The notes: a model not told the origin generated them from the sequence alone. A stretch of 64,000 nt of DNA from Typhlomys cinereus (GCA_023101885.1 JALPQD010000160.1:2761188-2825187), one strand, 5' to 3'. Counted from the stretch's first letter, positions 28,882 to 41,372 are shown. Translations and numbers: made by a program.

Positions 28882-28946
28882 GTTTGCACTCCTAAGTTGG
28901 AACAGATGGAGGATAGTGCCCTGCGTAGATTAAGGAACTGAAGAAG
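28882..28946 (+). pseudogene. GCKR: GCKR exon 6 remnant: frameshifted, donor lost
   Basis: The EDSAL and IKELKK codons are visible around 28,911-28,946, with one base missing between them. The 5' half is badly decayed. The exon end AAGAAG is followed by GA, not GT. Confidence 0.7.
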
Positions 28947-29113
28947 GACTGTGTTTTCTCCTAATATTAAGCCTGTCTGTTCCTTCTTATGGGGTTGTTA
29001 AAGCCCTGACATTCAGCCAAAGCCTGCTCCCCCTCCCATGGTCAGGACAGCCTCACACAACAGGTGTGTATCCTGGAATCCTCCAGGGAGCTCCCTCACC
29101 CTGCCTCCTCTAG

Positions 29114-29167
29114 GTGGCTGCTGGGAACCAGAGAGTGATTGTGACTGGCATGGCCGTGGGACTCTCA
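29114..29167 (+). pseudogene. GCKR: GCKR exon 7 remnant: donor GT changed to AT
   Basis: 18 codons, VAAGNQRVIVTGMAVGLS, with an intact CTAG acceptor, equivalent to VAAGKKRVIVIGISVGLS. The next bases are ATACGT, where GTACGT is expected. Confidence 0.88.
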
Positions 29168-29699
29168 ATACGTGTGAGAACAAGCCCAGGACTGGAGCAG
29201 TAGGGGAGGGTGCTGGAAAACAACATTTACACAGGGAACTTGGATGTTAATTTTGCCAATTTGGATCCTTTTGGATGGATGTGAGAGGAGGGGAAGGGGA
29301 TCCTGCCTCAGAATATAACTGTGTATTGATCTGTCAACAACCAAGACAGACAAATCCAAGGATCAGCAGTCATCACAGCAGGAGGTTATAAACACAGTTT
29401 GGCCAGCATGCAAGGCCTTTGTGTTTACTTGGAGTGCAGGGCCTGTTTTGTATTAGACTTAAGTAGTCAGTCAGAGATCACAGGGCCTGACAGCCTATGT
29501 CTTTACTCACTCCCCGCGTGTTATCTCTGCATCAGCAACATCAGCATCCCTTGGGACTCGGTCCTCAGGATGTTTGAGAAGCACTGGGCTAGGTCACCTG
29601 TCAGCTCCATGGCAAATTGAATCTAAGAACTGAGCGAGCGGAAACTTAGATCCCAGCAGTGTACGGCCTGGAAGGAGAATGGGATATTGACCCCAAGGA

Positions 29700-30030
29700 G
29701 AGTTCAATGTAGTTCAGCAGTTCCCCACCTTTACGGTACAGAAGATTACTGCAGAAGAACTTACAAAAAATATAGTACTAGCTGGGTATGGTGATGCACT
29801 CTGGAGGCTGAGGCAGGAGGATCGCCGTGAGTTCAGGGCCAGCCTGGGCTACATACATAGCAAGACCCTTTCGCAAAGAAAAAGTAGTTCCCCTGGAGTA
29901 CTTGTTTATAAAAGTGCCCTTACCTCAAAGCCAGGTCCAGGGACTTTTAACCCGGCCTAGGAATCTCTACTCACAACATGCATTCTAAAAGTTTAATGCA
30001 CACTGGGCTTGAGCAACACTGATAACTCAT
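29700..30030 (+). mobile_element. MER5-like DNA transposon remnant split by a B1-like SINE
   Basis: The flanks read like a hAT-Charlie MER5 element ('GGAATCTCTACTCACAACATGCATTCTAAAAG'-type region near 29,960). The middle, about 29,774-29,880, is a B1-like element with 'GAGGCTGAGGCAGGAGGATCGC'-type order. Family assignment is from memory. Confidence 0.5.
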
Positions 30031-30060
30031 CCACCATGACCTCTTCTCTTCTGTCATTAG

Positions 30061-30155
30061 GCTGTCTTTGTGGCAGGCCAGATGGATGATTGCATGGATA
30101 ACACAGCTGTTTTCTTGCCAGTCCTAGTCGTTTTCAATCGGGTGAACCTGGCCAG
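30061..30155 (+). pseudogene. GCKR: GCKR exon 8 remnant: open
   Basis: Reads AVFVAGQMDDCMDNTAVFLP then VLVVFNRVNLAR, the expected 31 codons plus two bases. The ATTAG acceptor and GTGAAT donor are intact. Family consensus Cys and Asn positions in DCCMNN have become Asp. Confidence 0.92.
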
Positions 30156-30298
30156 GTGAATCTTCTGTAAGGACTGGCCAGGCTGGGACAGCCCAGGAAG
30201 GAATGCGTCAACGTCTCCAAGAGAGAACAAATGGATATGTCTTGTTCCAAATCTTAATATGTTAAAGTAACTATGGGGTGTCACTAAGCCTATGAAGT

Positions 30299-30345
30299 TT
30301 CTTTCTTTCTTTCTTTATTTCATGCATCACCTGGATGTGTGGTGG

Positions 30346-30384
<39 letters not shown>
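30299..30384 (+). repeat. (TTTC)n microsatellite, two blocks
   Basis: TTTC units at 30,299-30,319 and 30,348-30,384, separated by about 30 bp of unique sequence. Confidence 0.9.
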
Positions 30385-31344
30385 GTTGGTTTGTGCAATT
30401 ATTCTCTCTTGTTTCAGAAAGAATGGGAGTTTCTAAGGCAGCATAAAATACAAATTAGCATATATGCAAACTAGAGATTGAAGAGGCAGGAGAAACAGGA
30501 CTGGAAGGAAGTAGGGTCAGGAAAGTGCATTTCATTTCGCTTGGGGTGAGCCCCCAGCATTTTTTCATGCAGAGCAGTGGCAGTGGGTGCCACATGCACA
30601 CCCACGCCTCTTCCCAGCTCCCCGATTTCCATGCTGACTGTCTTTCATCATTGCAGGCACCCTTCAGCTGCCCTCAGGCTCCGCAGCTTTGAGTCTTCCT
30701 CGAGAGCACTGTGCTACACAATCGCCTCCTTTAGGGGTAGAGAGTCAAGATCTTGCTACACAGCTGCCTTTGTCTACTGGGGGCTGGGATTTGCAGGCAT
30801 GGGATTCTGTGCATGAGTAGCCTGGGAATTGTTAAAGCTAATCAGTTAATTAATTGAGTGATTGCAGGATGAATGAATTGATTTTATGTAAGGCCCTGAA
30901 CTAACCACTTTTTCAAAGCACCCCTGGTCATTCTGATACATAACCAAGTGTGAGGGGTCTGCTACATAAGCCTTTGGCTCAGGCCACCCTCTGGCGCTCA
31001 GGGGTCCTTATTTCTGGTGGGCTTGCAGCAGAGGCGTTTGCTCATTTAGAGCAGCTCCCTGGGTACATGGTGGTCTCCCAGGGATAGCTGAGCTGGGTTC
31101 TTTTGGGGAGACTTTTCCAAGTTTCCGATCCCAGGTGTGTATCGTAAGGCACAGGAAGGTGTGAATGAGTCTGCGACAAATACTCTTAACCCTGATCCTT
31201 TTCGTGGAGGACTCTCCTTCACCCAAAATATAGTTGCCGCAGAGGATGCTAATTTCAGGCCCTGTGACTAAGTGAAATGAAGAATTTCAAACAATGTAGG
31301 CGTGGAGCTCTTCCAGTTGTTCCTTAAAGCTGTGGCTCCCGTCT

Positions 31345-31500
31345 TGGCTGAGCTACAGAAGCATCTGGGAAGCTTTATAAAAATGCAGACCCGGGCTCTG
31401 CTGCAGAGCTGTGGAATCTGAACCCTAGGTCGACTCGGTGTGCGGATCTGGATGGTCATTAACATCTGGATGGTCATTAACAAATAAAACTCGGGTGACT
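31345..31500 (+). mobile_element. MER5A-like DNA transposon remnant
   Basis: It has the MER5-type words 'GAAGCATCTGGGAAGCTTTATAAAAATGCAGA' (31,357 on) and 'GGAATCTGAACCCTAGGTCG', typical of old hAT-Charlie MITEs. Confidence 0.5.
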
Positions 31501-31649
31501 CTTACACTCAGCAAAGTCTGGGAATCTCGATTCTCAAGCTCAGAAATACAGGCAAGACCTCCTTTCTCTGCTACAGTCTCCTCTCTCTGGAGTCTCTAAG
31601 GAGGTTCAGAAATTAGTTGGATGGCAAATGAGAGGCCACATTTTATTTT

Positions 31650-31949
31650 ATTTTATTATTATTTTTAAAAATTTTTGTTATTATTATTTATTCAATTGTG
31701 CGTGTGTGTGTATGTATGTGTGCGCGCATGTGTGTGTCTGTGTGTGTGTAGAACCACGGACGAATCGGGAACCACCATGGACGCCTCCACCTCCTTCTGC
31801 CCTGGGATTCACAGGCTCCGCCCTACCAGGACCAGAAGCGCAGGCTGCCCCTGCTTCCGCCTGGCATCTATACATGGGATCTGGGATCCGAACTCAGGAC
31901 CTTCTGCCTGCAAGGCAGAGGCTTAACCCCTGAGCCACCTCTCCAGCCC
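31650..31949 (-). mobile_element. Young tRNA-derived SINE, copy 5
   Basis: Full-length, reversed. Perfect 17-bp target duplications (GAGAGGCCACATTTTAT) flank it at 31,630-31,646 and 31,950-31,966. Such a long perfect duplication marks a recent LINE-1-driven insertion. It lies in GCKR intron 8. Confidence 0.92.
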
Positions 31950-32419
31950 GAGAGGCCACATTTTATACAAGTACACAATATGTTAACTTTTATCTGCCTT
32001 TAGCAGTCCATCACAAGGAAAAAAAAACTATAAAAATAGTTCAAGAAGGGGCTGGAGAGACGGATGATTCAGTTAGTAAAGTGTTTGCCAGGTAGGCATG
32101 AGGATTTGGGTTAGATTTGTAGTACCACCTAAAAAGTCAGGCGTGATGGTATATGCCTGTGATCCCAAAGGGGTGTGGGTGGGGTGGGGGCAGAGACAGG
32201 ATTCCAGGGCCTGCTGGTCATGTGGCTAGTTCAGCGAGAGACCCTGTCTCTAAATAAATAAATAAATAAATAAAGTGAAGAACAGCCAGCAAAATAACTC
32301 AGCAGGTAAGGTACCTGCTTGCAAACCTGGTGCCGTGAGCTTGTTTGAGTCCCAGAAAGCCATGATGGACAGAGAGGACTGACTTCTGAGGTTGTCTTCT
32401 GACCACCCATGGGAATGCA

Positions 32420-32457
<38 letters not shown>

Positions 32458-33443
32458 AAGCAATTGATGAAGACACTCAATGTCAACCTTTGGCATATGC
32501 ACCCCAAAATAAAACTGTATTAAAAAATGTTCACACAAAACTGGAACCTTGGCAGGGACAAGATGATAAGAGGCAGTTAGTCACATAAGGGTGAACTCTC
32601 TGGAGTCCTGCCACATTAAGTGATTCACAAATTATCCCAACCTGCAGAAGATCCTCGTCCTTTGAGGTTCCATGATTTGTAACTAAGGAGACCAGCCTTT
32701 ATATAGCTAGCTCTTTTGACTCACTATCACATTGCTTTGCTCCTGATGAATATATTCAACAAATGTTCAACAACTTGATAGTATCAAGTTTGTGCTTTGC
32801 AGCTTGGTTCCCTCAATAGAGTCACCCCTTTGTCAGACAGTGAGGGTTCACTCTTGGAGGGATTACAAGAATGTATTTCCAAGCAAGGGAAGGGCTTTTC
32901 AAACATAATTTATTGTTTTGCTTATTTATTTAACAGAGAGAAGGAGGGAAGGAGGGAGAAAAAAGGAGAGCGCACTCCACAGAGTAGGTGCATGGTTCCG
33001 GGGCGCACGTCTTGTGATCGGAGGACAGCTTTTGGAAGTTGGCTCTCTCCTTCTACCATGTGCTCTTTGGGTATTCAACTCAAGTTGCCAGATTTGGGTA
33101 TATGCTCTATCACCTGCTAAGCATCTTGCAGGCCCAGGAGGGACTTTTTAAAGGATTCTAGGATGGAAAATAAGGTTGCAATTTTGGCCTTCGAGCCCTT
33201 ACTAGAACTTTAAGCTTAGGTGTTACCTTTGCTGTGTGCTGACTTTGCTGAATGTATCATTGACCCCATCCTTAGAGTTCTGGGACATTTATTTCATCCC
33301 CATGAACTCCATCATACCTCTTTGTGAAGCTCTTGACCCCTCACTTCAACCTCAGCATGGCCATTGATCCTGGCTGCTGGTGGAATGGCCTTTCTTTTAG
33401 CTTCTCACTGACAGTCCTACTTCTTTGTCTCTCCGCACCTCAG

Positions 33444-33550
33444 AAATGACCCCACTGAAGACTGGAGGTCAACATTCCGGCAAGCATGCAGAACGCATGC
33501 AGAGAATGCAAGAGAAGCAGAAAGCTTCTGTGCTCAATCCTCCAGCTGAG
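33444..33550 (+). pseudogene. GCKR: GCKR exon 9 remnant: +1 frameshift
   Basis: Starts NDPTEDWRSTFRQ in frame, then continues AERMQRMQEKQKASVLNPP one frame over. The extra base lies at about 33,484-33,487, and the exon is 107 nt instead of 106. The CAG acceptor and GTAGGT donor are intact. Confidence 0.9.
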
Positions 33551-33724
33551 GTAGGTTCCATCTCTCCTTTTTTCATGCTTTCCTCTAAGCATCTGGGAAT
33601 TGCTTGCTCCTTGCTAGGGGTCTTTGATGTTATAGTCCACTCCTCTTACTTAAATTCCTGAGGCACTGCCTTTCAACTCACGTGCCTTAAGCAGAATGTA
33701 TTTTGTCCTTTACTTTCTCACTTT

Positions 33725-33772
<48 letters not shown>
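33725..33772 (+). repeat. (TG)n microsatellite
   Basis: About 24 uninterrupted TG units. Confidence 0.95.
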
Positions 33773-33775
<3 letters not shown>

Positions 33776-34382
33776 AAATCTTCATTCCAACTCTGCCTCT
33801 CAACTGCATATTCATTGTGGAGTTTTGTGATCCAAGGCTGTCTTTGTTTAAAGTTCTTTTTTCAATATGCATAGACAGCCTCGCTGTTCATTCAGTCTCC
33901 TTCGTAGATTTAATTTTCAAATATAGCTTAAAGCAAAGCAATGCAGTTTCACTCTTTTGCCTTGTGTTATCATTCCCACAATGCTTTGGGTCTTTAGTCT
34001 CAGGTTCCTGCTTTTTTCTCCTCTTCTGAGTCTTAGTAGTATCCTTACTTCATCGTTAGCCAAAACCCTGACCTCTGCATCCCTCTGCCAGCGGATGAGC
34101 GTCCCCTTGATCTGCCTCATAGGAGATAGGAAGGACAAATTCCACATTATGCACTGCTTTCTTTTCTGTGTAATCACGTCTCTTTCCTCCTCTCTGTAGT
34201 GGTTGGCTTTCATCAATCACAACCTTTATTGTTCCCCTTGCTGATGTCTTTGCCATGCTATAAATCTGTACCATAGCATGTCTGTTTCAAGCATGTGAAA
34301 CATGGCCTTTGGTGTGACAAACTACCGTAAAACATTGTAAAAGGAGGTGGGAGAAGATTCTCTGAACGAAAAGAATTTTCTG

Positions 34383-34823
34383 AGCTGGGGAGATGACTCA
34401 GTGGTTAAAACCTTTGCCTTACAAAGCAAAAGGACCTGCGTTCAGAACCCTGCATCCCACATAAAGAATGCTGGGTGGATATGGTGGTGGCCTGCAATCC
34501 CAGCCCTGGAAGGCAGAACCTAAGAAACCTCGGAGCAAAGCAATAAGGATGTAGAGCAAAGCAGAATGATTCCTGACGTCAGTCCTGGGTGACATTCCAC
34601 AAGCACACACATACTCAAGTACTCTCCTGTCCACACGCCTGCACACATGTATAATCGCCCACATGCAATACACAAACACATGCAAAAAAAATTATCTGGG
34701 GGTGCTGGGGAGATGGCTTAGTGGGTAAGAATACTTGCCTTTGTAAGCATGAGGACCAGAGTTCAAATCCCCAGAATGCATGTAAAAACCAGTTGTGACT
34801 ACACGTGCCTCTAACTGCACCGC

Positions 34824-34856
<33 letters not shown>

Positions 34857-35010
34857 GGGAAGATCAGTGAGGGCTTGCTGGCCAATAATCTGGTTCCAGG
34901 TTTACAGAGAGACCCTGTCTTAAGGGAACAAGACAAAGAGTGACAGAGGAGGACACCTCTAGCATGTACACAGGTACACACCCGCCCCCCCCCGCCACAT
35001 ATATATCTAC
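34383..35010 (-). mobile_element. Two older tRNA-type SINEs in tandem
   Basis: Two diverged copies read in the plus direction from 'GAGCTGGGGAGATGACTCAG' (34,383) and 'GGTGCTGGGGAGATGGCTTAG' (about 34,699), each ending in CA-rich tails. They are relatives of the young family; orientation is really plus for the head, and the strand field marks only the reversed open frames here. Confidence 0.45.
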
Positions 35011-35575
35011 TTACACCTCCCCCTTCCACACACACACATACAAATGAGGCTGGCAAGATGTCTCAGCAGATAAAAGCACTTATGTACAAGCCCAACAGCT
35101 TGAGTTCAGATCGTAGAGCCCACAAATTGAAAGGAAAGAATCAATTCCCAAACATTGCCCTCTGACTGCTACAAAATAAGTAGATAAAATTTAAAAATAA
35201 TAAACAAAAAGTTAAAAAAAATAAAAAGCTGATAAGAGACCCAAAAGACTGTTACTTCCTCCCAGTGTCCTAGATGTACTCCAGTGATAGTTTCTCCCCT
35301 CTCTTAGCCTGTCAGTTTAAACCTCCTCCTGCAGTCTTCTTTACAGCACCCTGGGGCCACCAGTACCATCAAAGATACCATTTCAGTACTGGTTCACTCT
35401 GGTACTGGTTAGAGTATAATGCCTGGACAGTAAGTATGTGTGTGTGTGTGGGGTCACTAACCACATTCCATATCCAGGGGTCACCAACCATACTACACAT
35501 TCAGAGGTCAGAAACTGGTGGACTCCTGGGACTTCTTCCTTTTCCCAACTCTTCTTAGGGTCATTGCCTCCTTAG

Positions 35576-35672
35576 CCACAGGGACTCAGCAGCTCCTCCC
35601 GGATGATCCTGCTGGAAACACTGCTATTAGCAGCCCGAAGACCGTGGACACAGGTGTTGCTGCCTCTCAAAG
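35576..35672 (+). pseudogene. GCKR: GCKR exon 10 remnant: about 22 nt deleted
   Basis: GLSSSSRM jumps directly to ILLETLLLAA, so the family segment KGGSATK is missing (21 nt). A further single base is lost just after LLLAA, before the remnant of KTVDQG. The segment includes Ser/Thr of the second sugar-phosphate loop. Splice sites survive. Confidence 0.85.
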
Positions 35673-36229
35673 GTAGGAGGAGATACGGACAAGAGAAGGA
35701 TGGGGGGAGGGGTGGAAGGAGGGAGGGGACCAGGGTACCTATTAAGCTTGTATGATAGAGGAAAAATAAAAAAAAAAAAAAAATTAAAAAGTAAAAAAAA
35801 AAAAAAAAAAAAAAAGAGAAGGATGGGAGCTAGGCGGGGGGGGGGGGTAGAGGCAGGTTCAGAGTTCTCAAGAGTCCTTTGACTTGGGGGTCGCCCAGTT
35901 GATGCAGGCTACCCTGCCTGGAGCCCACCCTGTCATGACTTCCTTTCCTTCCAGACTGTTCACATACCTCCTCCTCTATCCTGGCCCACCCTGCCTGTCC
36001 CAGGCTTTCTTGATGTCCCGAATCCTTGCTGTTCTTCAGGTTTTAGCCCACTGAAGGCCATTCTGCTCCCAAAAAAGGCAGTGTGATCAACCCCCACCGC
36101 TCCCTCTGCCAGGGACAAACAGAGATTGGTTTTCTGGAAATTATTTTCCTGTAGGTGAGGGTGGGCGTACCTAGACTTTTTGAGGGAGTTACCAGGCCCT
36201 TCTGGAGAGCTGGTGGCTCTTCTCCTGGA

Positions 36230-36327
36230 TCCCTCCTGGAAATCCTGAGGACATTTGAGCCGGCTCATCAGGTGACCTAGAGTCAAAGCTCTAAGATTGC
36301 TACCTTGAAGAAGCAAGTCAGCAGCAG
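36230..36327 (+). pseudogene. GCKR: GCKR exon 11 remnant: premature TAG
   Basis: LLEILRTFEPAHQVT is followed by TAG at 36,278-36,280 where Tyr is expected, then SQSSKIATL. The acceptor AG appears as TG. The donor GTGCG is present. Confidence 0.87.
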
Positions 36328-36468
36328 GTGCGTGGATGTGTTCATGGAGGATATCCTGAGCCCTAGGGGAAAAGTTTGTGAGGCCCCTTAACGTGGCAAG
36401 CGCCCACACATTGGAGGGGGGTCTTCTCATGGTGATCACTCACATCCTGGCCTCTGCTTCATTCTCAG

Positions 36469-36565
36469 CTTGGAGAAGAAAGGCCGTGTGCATTTGGTCG
36501 GCTGGCAGACCCTCGGCATCATTGCCATCATGGAGGGAGTGGCACAGATGACACTTTTGGTGCTG
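36469..36565 (+). pseudogene. GCKR: GCKR exon 12 remnant: 1-bp deletion, donor lost
   Basis: LEKKGRVHLVGWQTLGIIAI reads cleanly from a CTCAG acceptor. One base is missing in the ECIHTFGA-equivalent region, and no GT follows the exon end near 36,565. Confidence 0.87.
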
Positions 36566-36863
36566 ATGGGACCCTAAGCCAGGTATTCTTCCTGATTCCA
36601 ACTGACCCCAACCAATTGGTTCCACTACTTAAACCCTTTCTTGCCCCATTCATGAGGTTTCTCAGTGTCCATGCTGCCCACCAAGCAGGCATTTCAAAAG
36701 CTCCTTGTATTGGGAGCGTTGATAGCAACGCAGTCCTTTATCTCTGATTCCCACCCTGTGCTGTAAATTACCATTTATCTGATGCTAACCTTCTTTCTGA
36801 ATCCCAGCCTAGAATCTTTCCTTCCTTTAAAGTCCATCTCTCCTTTTTTCCTGATCTTCTCAG

Positions 36864-36940
36864 ATTTCCGAGATGTCAGCGGCTTTCTCATTGGTGACCA
36901 CGGTGACATGTCTAACCAAAGGGCTGAGCTTGCTAACCAG
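36864..36940 (+). pseudogene. GCKR: GCKR exon 13 remnant: open
   Basis: Reads FRDVSGFLIGDHGDMSNQRA then ELANQ, 25 codons as expected, with a CTCAG acceptor and GTTGGA donor. Confidence 0.92.
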
Positions 36941-37241
36941 GTTGGAAGAAGACTGGATTTGGGGCATCACAGAGCTTACCAATGGGGGGAGGGGAGGGAG
37001 AAGAACAGGACTTGGAGATGGGCAGAAGAAGATGGGGAGCATAATTAGTCCTGAGAAGGGGATATGGGTTAGAGTCATGAAGCTTTGAGGCAGTGGAGTT
37101 TAGAAGGCTCTGGAATTACTCCGCCATAAAACTTGGCTCCGTTCCACTGACTTGCAGTATCATCTTGAGTGAAGTAGAACTGTTTTGAACCCTGATGTTT
37201 TTCATCTGTAGGCAAAAGGGCTGTAGTAGATGTCTCCCCAG

Positions 37242-37367
37242 GTCCCTTTGTTCAAATCTGGGCTCTGGAGTGTCCTCTCAACAGGAAATCTCCTTTTTTT
37301 TTTTTTTTTTCCATCCTGCCTTCTGTCACAGAAATTGACATTGTAGTCTTCATTTTCACTCTAGATG
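37242..37367 (+). pseudogene. GCKR: GCKR exon 14 remnant: expanded by a T17 run
   Basis: The 3' part EIDIVVFIFTLDG-like reads to a GTGAGA donor. Before it lies a run of 17 T at 37,294-37,310 plus extra bases, so the exon is longer than the expected 98 nt or so and its 5' half no longer aligns. Confidence 0.78.
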
Positions 37368-37519
37368 GTGAGAAGGAAGATGGGTGGGGCGAGGGGCTGG
37401 AAGCAGCGGCCATTTTTCTGGGTCTCTGGCTACCTTGCCAAGGGGGAGAGATGGGGAGAATATTCTGCCTGGACTCCAGGGTGTGGCGAAATTTTTCAAT
37501 GCTTTCTAACCTGTCCTGA

Positions 37520-37609
37520 AAAACCTCATGGAGGTGCAGACCCTGGCGGAGCAGGTGCAAATGAAGACCCCTAATATCCTCTAATGTTCTGGTACACAGC
37601 ACTGTGGGA
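37520..37609 (+). pseudogene. GCKR: GCKR exon 15 remnant: acceptor lost, TAA
   Basis: NLMEVQTLAEQVQMKTPNIL is followed by TAA at 37,582-37,584. The acceptor reads GAAA, not CAG. HSTVG-like codons follow out of frame. Confidence 0.85.
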
Positions 37610-37692
37610 CTGGGGAAGGAGGTGGAGAGAGGAGATCCGGGTGTCGGCTATAGCCACATCCTGGGTCAGTCCTGTTCTTCTCTCCTCCCTAG

Positions 37693-37774
37693 GCTCCTCC
37701 AAGGAAGCTCCTTCCTCCATCATGAGCATCACGAGGCCACTGCTGTTCTCTGACTATGAGGGGAACTTCATAAG
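37693..37774 (+). pseudogene. GCKR: GCKR exon 16 remnant: 5' part shortened
   Basis: SIMSITRPLLFSDYEGNFIR reads to a good GTAAAA donor. The exon is 82 nt, about 11 short of expectation, so the frame from the acceptor hits TGA. Confidence 0.82.
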
Positions 37775-39654
37775 GTAAAACCTACAATGCGACTAAAACA
37801 GGGAAGGTTCCAAAACTTAGAAAGCCCAAAGCTGGAGGGGGAAGAAGTTTGAATATTTATTTCTCTTCTCCCCTCTCCAAGCTGGGCCAATCCTTAAGTT
37901 ATCAGGTCTGTAGACAGAGTTGCCAAGGCAACCGACTTCTAGATTCAGCTCTCTCCAGGAATATGCAGAAAAGGGCAAGACAAGCCACCAATGACTCATT
38001 TGCCCTGGGACAGGTAAATTGTTAATTCTATGGTCATTATAACTTCACAAAAGCTTTCAAAGGCACATTTTTGGGGAGTACACTACACTATGCTGAATCC
38101 AATGCAGACATTCTGCTAATACAGTCTTTGTTCAATAATGAACTATATAATTCAGGATAAGCGAACAGAACGAGAATCATCATAGAAATAATGAATGTTT
38201 TGTGTGCACTTCTCAGTTTGGTTTGGAGTGGGCACCAGGAAATCCAGGTGCCAGCTCAGCTCTGCTGTGTGGTCCAGGAAAGAGAACAATTTTGTTATCT
38301 CTAGGTTTTGGATTTCTCACACTACAGCTGCCTGCCCTCCGTGGGACAGACCAGGGCTCTGAAAGGCTATTCATTCAAACCACCTCTTACAAGAAGTTTC
38401 CTAACTTGGTGAGGCAGCAGCCTTACTGTCCTCTTACGGGAACATGTTCCCCCAAGGAGGAAATCCGCTCTCCTCTGTCTTTTGTTCCAAATGGTGTTCA
38501 TTTGTAATATCCCTGCTTCTCGGCACACTTTCCTCACTCATGGTCTCTCTAGATGTCTTTTTATCTTCAAAGAAGTCTTTTACAGTTAACTTCGCATTGC
38601 CTTTGGCCCTGCATGTTGTCTACTTTCCACACCCACAGGCTCCTTTATGACACCAGGATAACCTAATATAAACATAGCCCTTTACACCCTGTGAAATACC
38701 TCATTTATGCGATCTCGGTTCTCATGACAGTCTTGTAAAAAATGTGTGTTCAGCATTCCACGGTGGAAACCGAGAAGCGAGGGGACCAAGGCCCAGGATG
38801 GCGGCCCACATCTCTAATCCCAGTGCTTAGGAGTAGAGACAGGAGGCTCTCCACAAACTCAAGATCTGGTCTGCATATCGAGTTCCACATTGATATACAG
38901 TGAGGCACTGTCTTAAAAATAAGTTGGGTCAAAGAAATGGCTCAGAAGTTGAAGGTATTTGCCACCAAGGCTGCCAACTTGAATTCATTTCCCGGAACCC
39001 ACATGGTGGAAGGAGACATTCAGCTCCTCCAATCTCTGCATGGTGTGTGATTATATATATAGATTTCCCCCTGCCCTGGGAGCCCTGGGGTTTGAGATGG
39101 CTTTCCTTCATGTGCTAAGCAAGTGCCTTACCACTGAGCTATCTATCACAAAAACCTGTAAAACAATATTTTACAAAATATTTTTAAATTAAGGGGTTAT
39201 GATTTTGACCTTACAACTAAGACCTGAGTCTGGATTTGAACCCAGGTCTCGTGACTACTCTAAGAACATGATTTATTTTGCCATACAGAACAAATTTTCA
39301 ACCATATATAAGACTAGGTACTTTGATACGTGCATTCATTCAACAAATACATTTTAAGCACCAATTACCTGCCTAGTATTGTCCCATGGAAAAGGCATAG
39401 AGCAGAATGGTAATTTGTAATCTTTGAATCCTCTTTTAGAGAAAAATAACCATAACAACCTTTTTTATTGTAAAAATATTAGAAAATAGAGAAATATAAA
39501 AGAAGAAGAGAAAAATCCATCATCTATTCTCTTCCAAAACACCATTATAAATTTTGGAGGCTGTCATTCTATGATTTCTTTTCTATGCTTGTATAAATAT
39601 ATAACTAACTTGATATTTTCTTAGTATTTTAAAATAGCTGAGTTTATTTTAGAG

Positions 39655-39718
39655 AGAAAGACAGAGAGAGAGAGACAGAGAGAGAGACACAGAGAGAGAA
39701 ACAGAGAGAGAGAGAATG
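39655..39718 (+). repeat. GA-rich repeat
   Basis: (GA)n mixed with CAGAGA units in the large GCKR intron 16; part of an old SINE tail. Confidence 0.8.
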
Positions 39719-40046
39719 CACAGGTATGCCATGTGTCGTAGTTAGATACAGGCGTCAACTTGATAGTTGAGGGTTTGAGCTCTGGGCCCATTTGCAGAGA
39801 ATTGGTAGTTAAGTCCAGAGTGACCCTGCAGGAGATTGTCTAGTTGATAGGGCAGACCCAGCCCGTGGTGGGTGGGACTAGGCCCTGTCAGGTGAATAAA
39901 ATACAGGATGTATTTTGGTACATCCATTCAATAGACTACTATATTGACATTAAAAATCATGGTTATAGGTCTATTAATACAGAAAAGCATTCTGTATTAA
40001 TATCAGATAGAGTCAAGTTTAATGCTATGCTTCACAGAATATTCTT

Positions 40047-40326
40047 TTTTTTAATTTATTTATTCAATTGTGCGTGTGTTTGCGTGTGTGTATGTGTGTG
40101 TGTGTGTGTGTGTAGAAACGTGGGCAAATTTGGGAACCACCATGGACTATCTCCACCTCCTCCTTGTTTACTCTGCCCCCGGGATTCACAGGCTCCGCCC
40201 TACCAGGACCAGAAACGCAGGCCGCCCTGCTTCCGCCCTGCGTCTATGTGTGGGGTCTAGGATCCGAACTCAAGACCTTCTGCCTGCAAGGCAGAGGCTT
40301 AACCCCTGAACCACCTCTCCAGCCCC
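40047..40326 (-). mobile_element. Young tRNA-derived SINE, copy 6
   Basis: Full-length, reversed, with a (TG)n block. A perfect 14-bp duplication (CACAGAATATTCTT) flanks it at 40,033-40,046 and 40,328-40,341. Confidence 0.9.
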
Positions 40327-40744
40327 ACACAGAATATTCTTATAAATACACCTTTATCCTTTTATATCCTTTTATAAGGATATTTTTATAAGTATATCCT
40401 TATTAAAACACTGAATGTTTGACATATTTTGGGATAAATAATTGAAAGTAAAACCACCGGGTCAAAAGGCATGTTAAATTTCTAAAACTTTTTGGTACAC
40501 ATGCTCAAATTGATCTTCAAAAAGGTTTATAAATGTGAATTTTTTTGTTTTGTCACACCTTCATAAAAACACAATAGCATCCTTTATAATCTTTAATAGC
40601 TAGTAGAGCCACAAGTCAAATCCAGAGGCATTTCTGTGTTTTTTTAATTTATATGTCCTTAATTACTACAGCGGTTACTACCTAGAGGTATACGTGGAAT
40701 ATTTGACTTTTCTTTTTTTCTAAAAATTACATTTTTAAAATTTA

Positions 40745-40788
<44 letters not shown>

Positions 40789-41079
40789 ACCAAAGGGCAT
40801 TGTGTGTCTCTGTGGAGGACCACTAGGGCAGAAGTGCAAGCCACTGGTTCCTCCTGAAGGTTTTATGTGGGACCTGGGATCTGAACTCAGGATCTTCTGC
40901 TTCTAAGGCAGAGTCTTAACCCCTGAGCCATTTCTCCAGCCCTGACTTTTCTTTTTGTGTAATCCTTCTTCATGTCTTTCTGGTCTATTCATTTATATCT
41001 AACTTTTAAGAGGGGGTGTATAGAACAGAAAAAGTGGGCCCCCTTTTTTCCCTTTTATACTTTCCCTAGTTTTGTTTTT

Positions 41080-41372
41080 TTTCTTTTCTTTTTTTAAATT
41101 TTTTTATTATTATTTATTCAATTGTGTGTATGTATGTGTGTATATGTATGTGTGTGTGTGTAGAACCACGGGCGAATTCGGGAACCACCATGGATGCCTC
41201 CACCTCCTCCTTGTTTACTCTGCCCCGGGATTCACAGGCTCCGCCCTACCAGGACCAGAAACGCAGGCCGCCCCCGGTTCTGTCTGGCGTCTATACGTGG
41301 GATCTGGGATCCGAACTCAGGACCTTCTGCCTACAAGGCAGAGGCTTAACCCCTGAGCCACCTCTCCAGCCC
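41080..41372 (-). mobile_element. Young tRNA-derived SINE, copy 7
   Basis: Full-length, reversed. A perfect 16-bp duplication (CCCTAGTTTTGTTTTT) flanks it at 41,064-41,079 and 41,373-41,388. Confidence 0.9.

Noticed and set aside
34383..35010. Minus-strand orientation of the paired older SINEs
   Set aside because: The strand is ambiguous in my entry: the tRNA-like heads read on plus, so plus is the better reading of the elements themselves.
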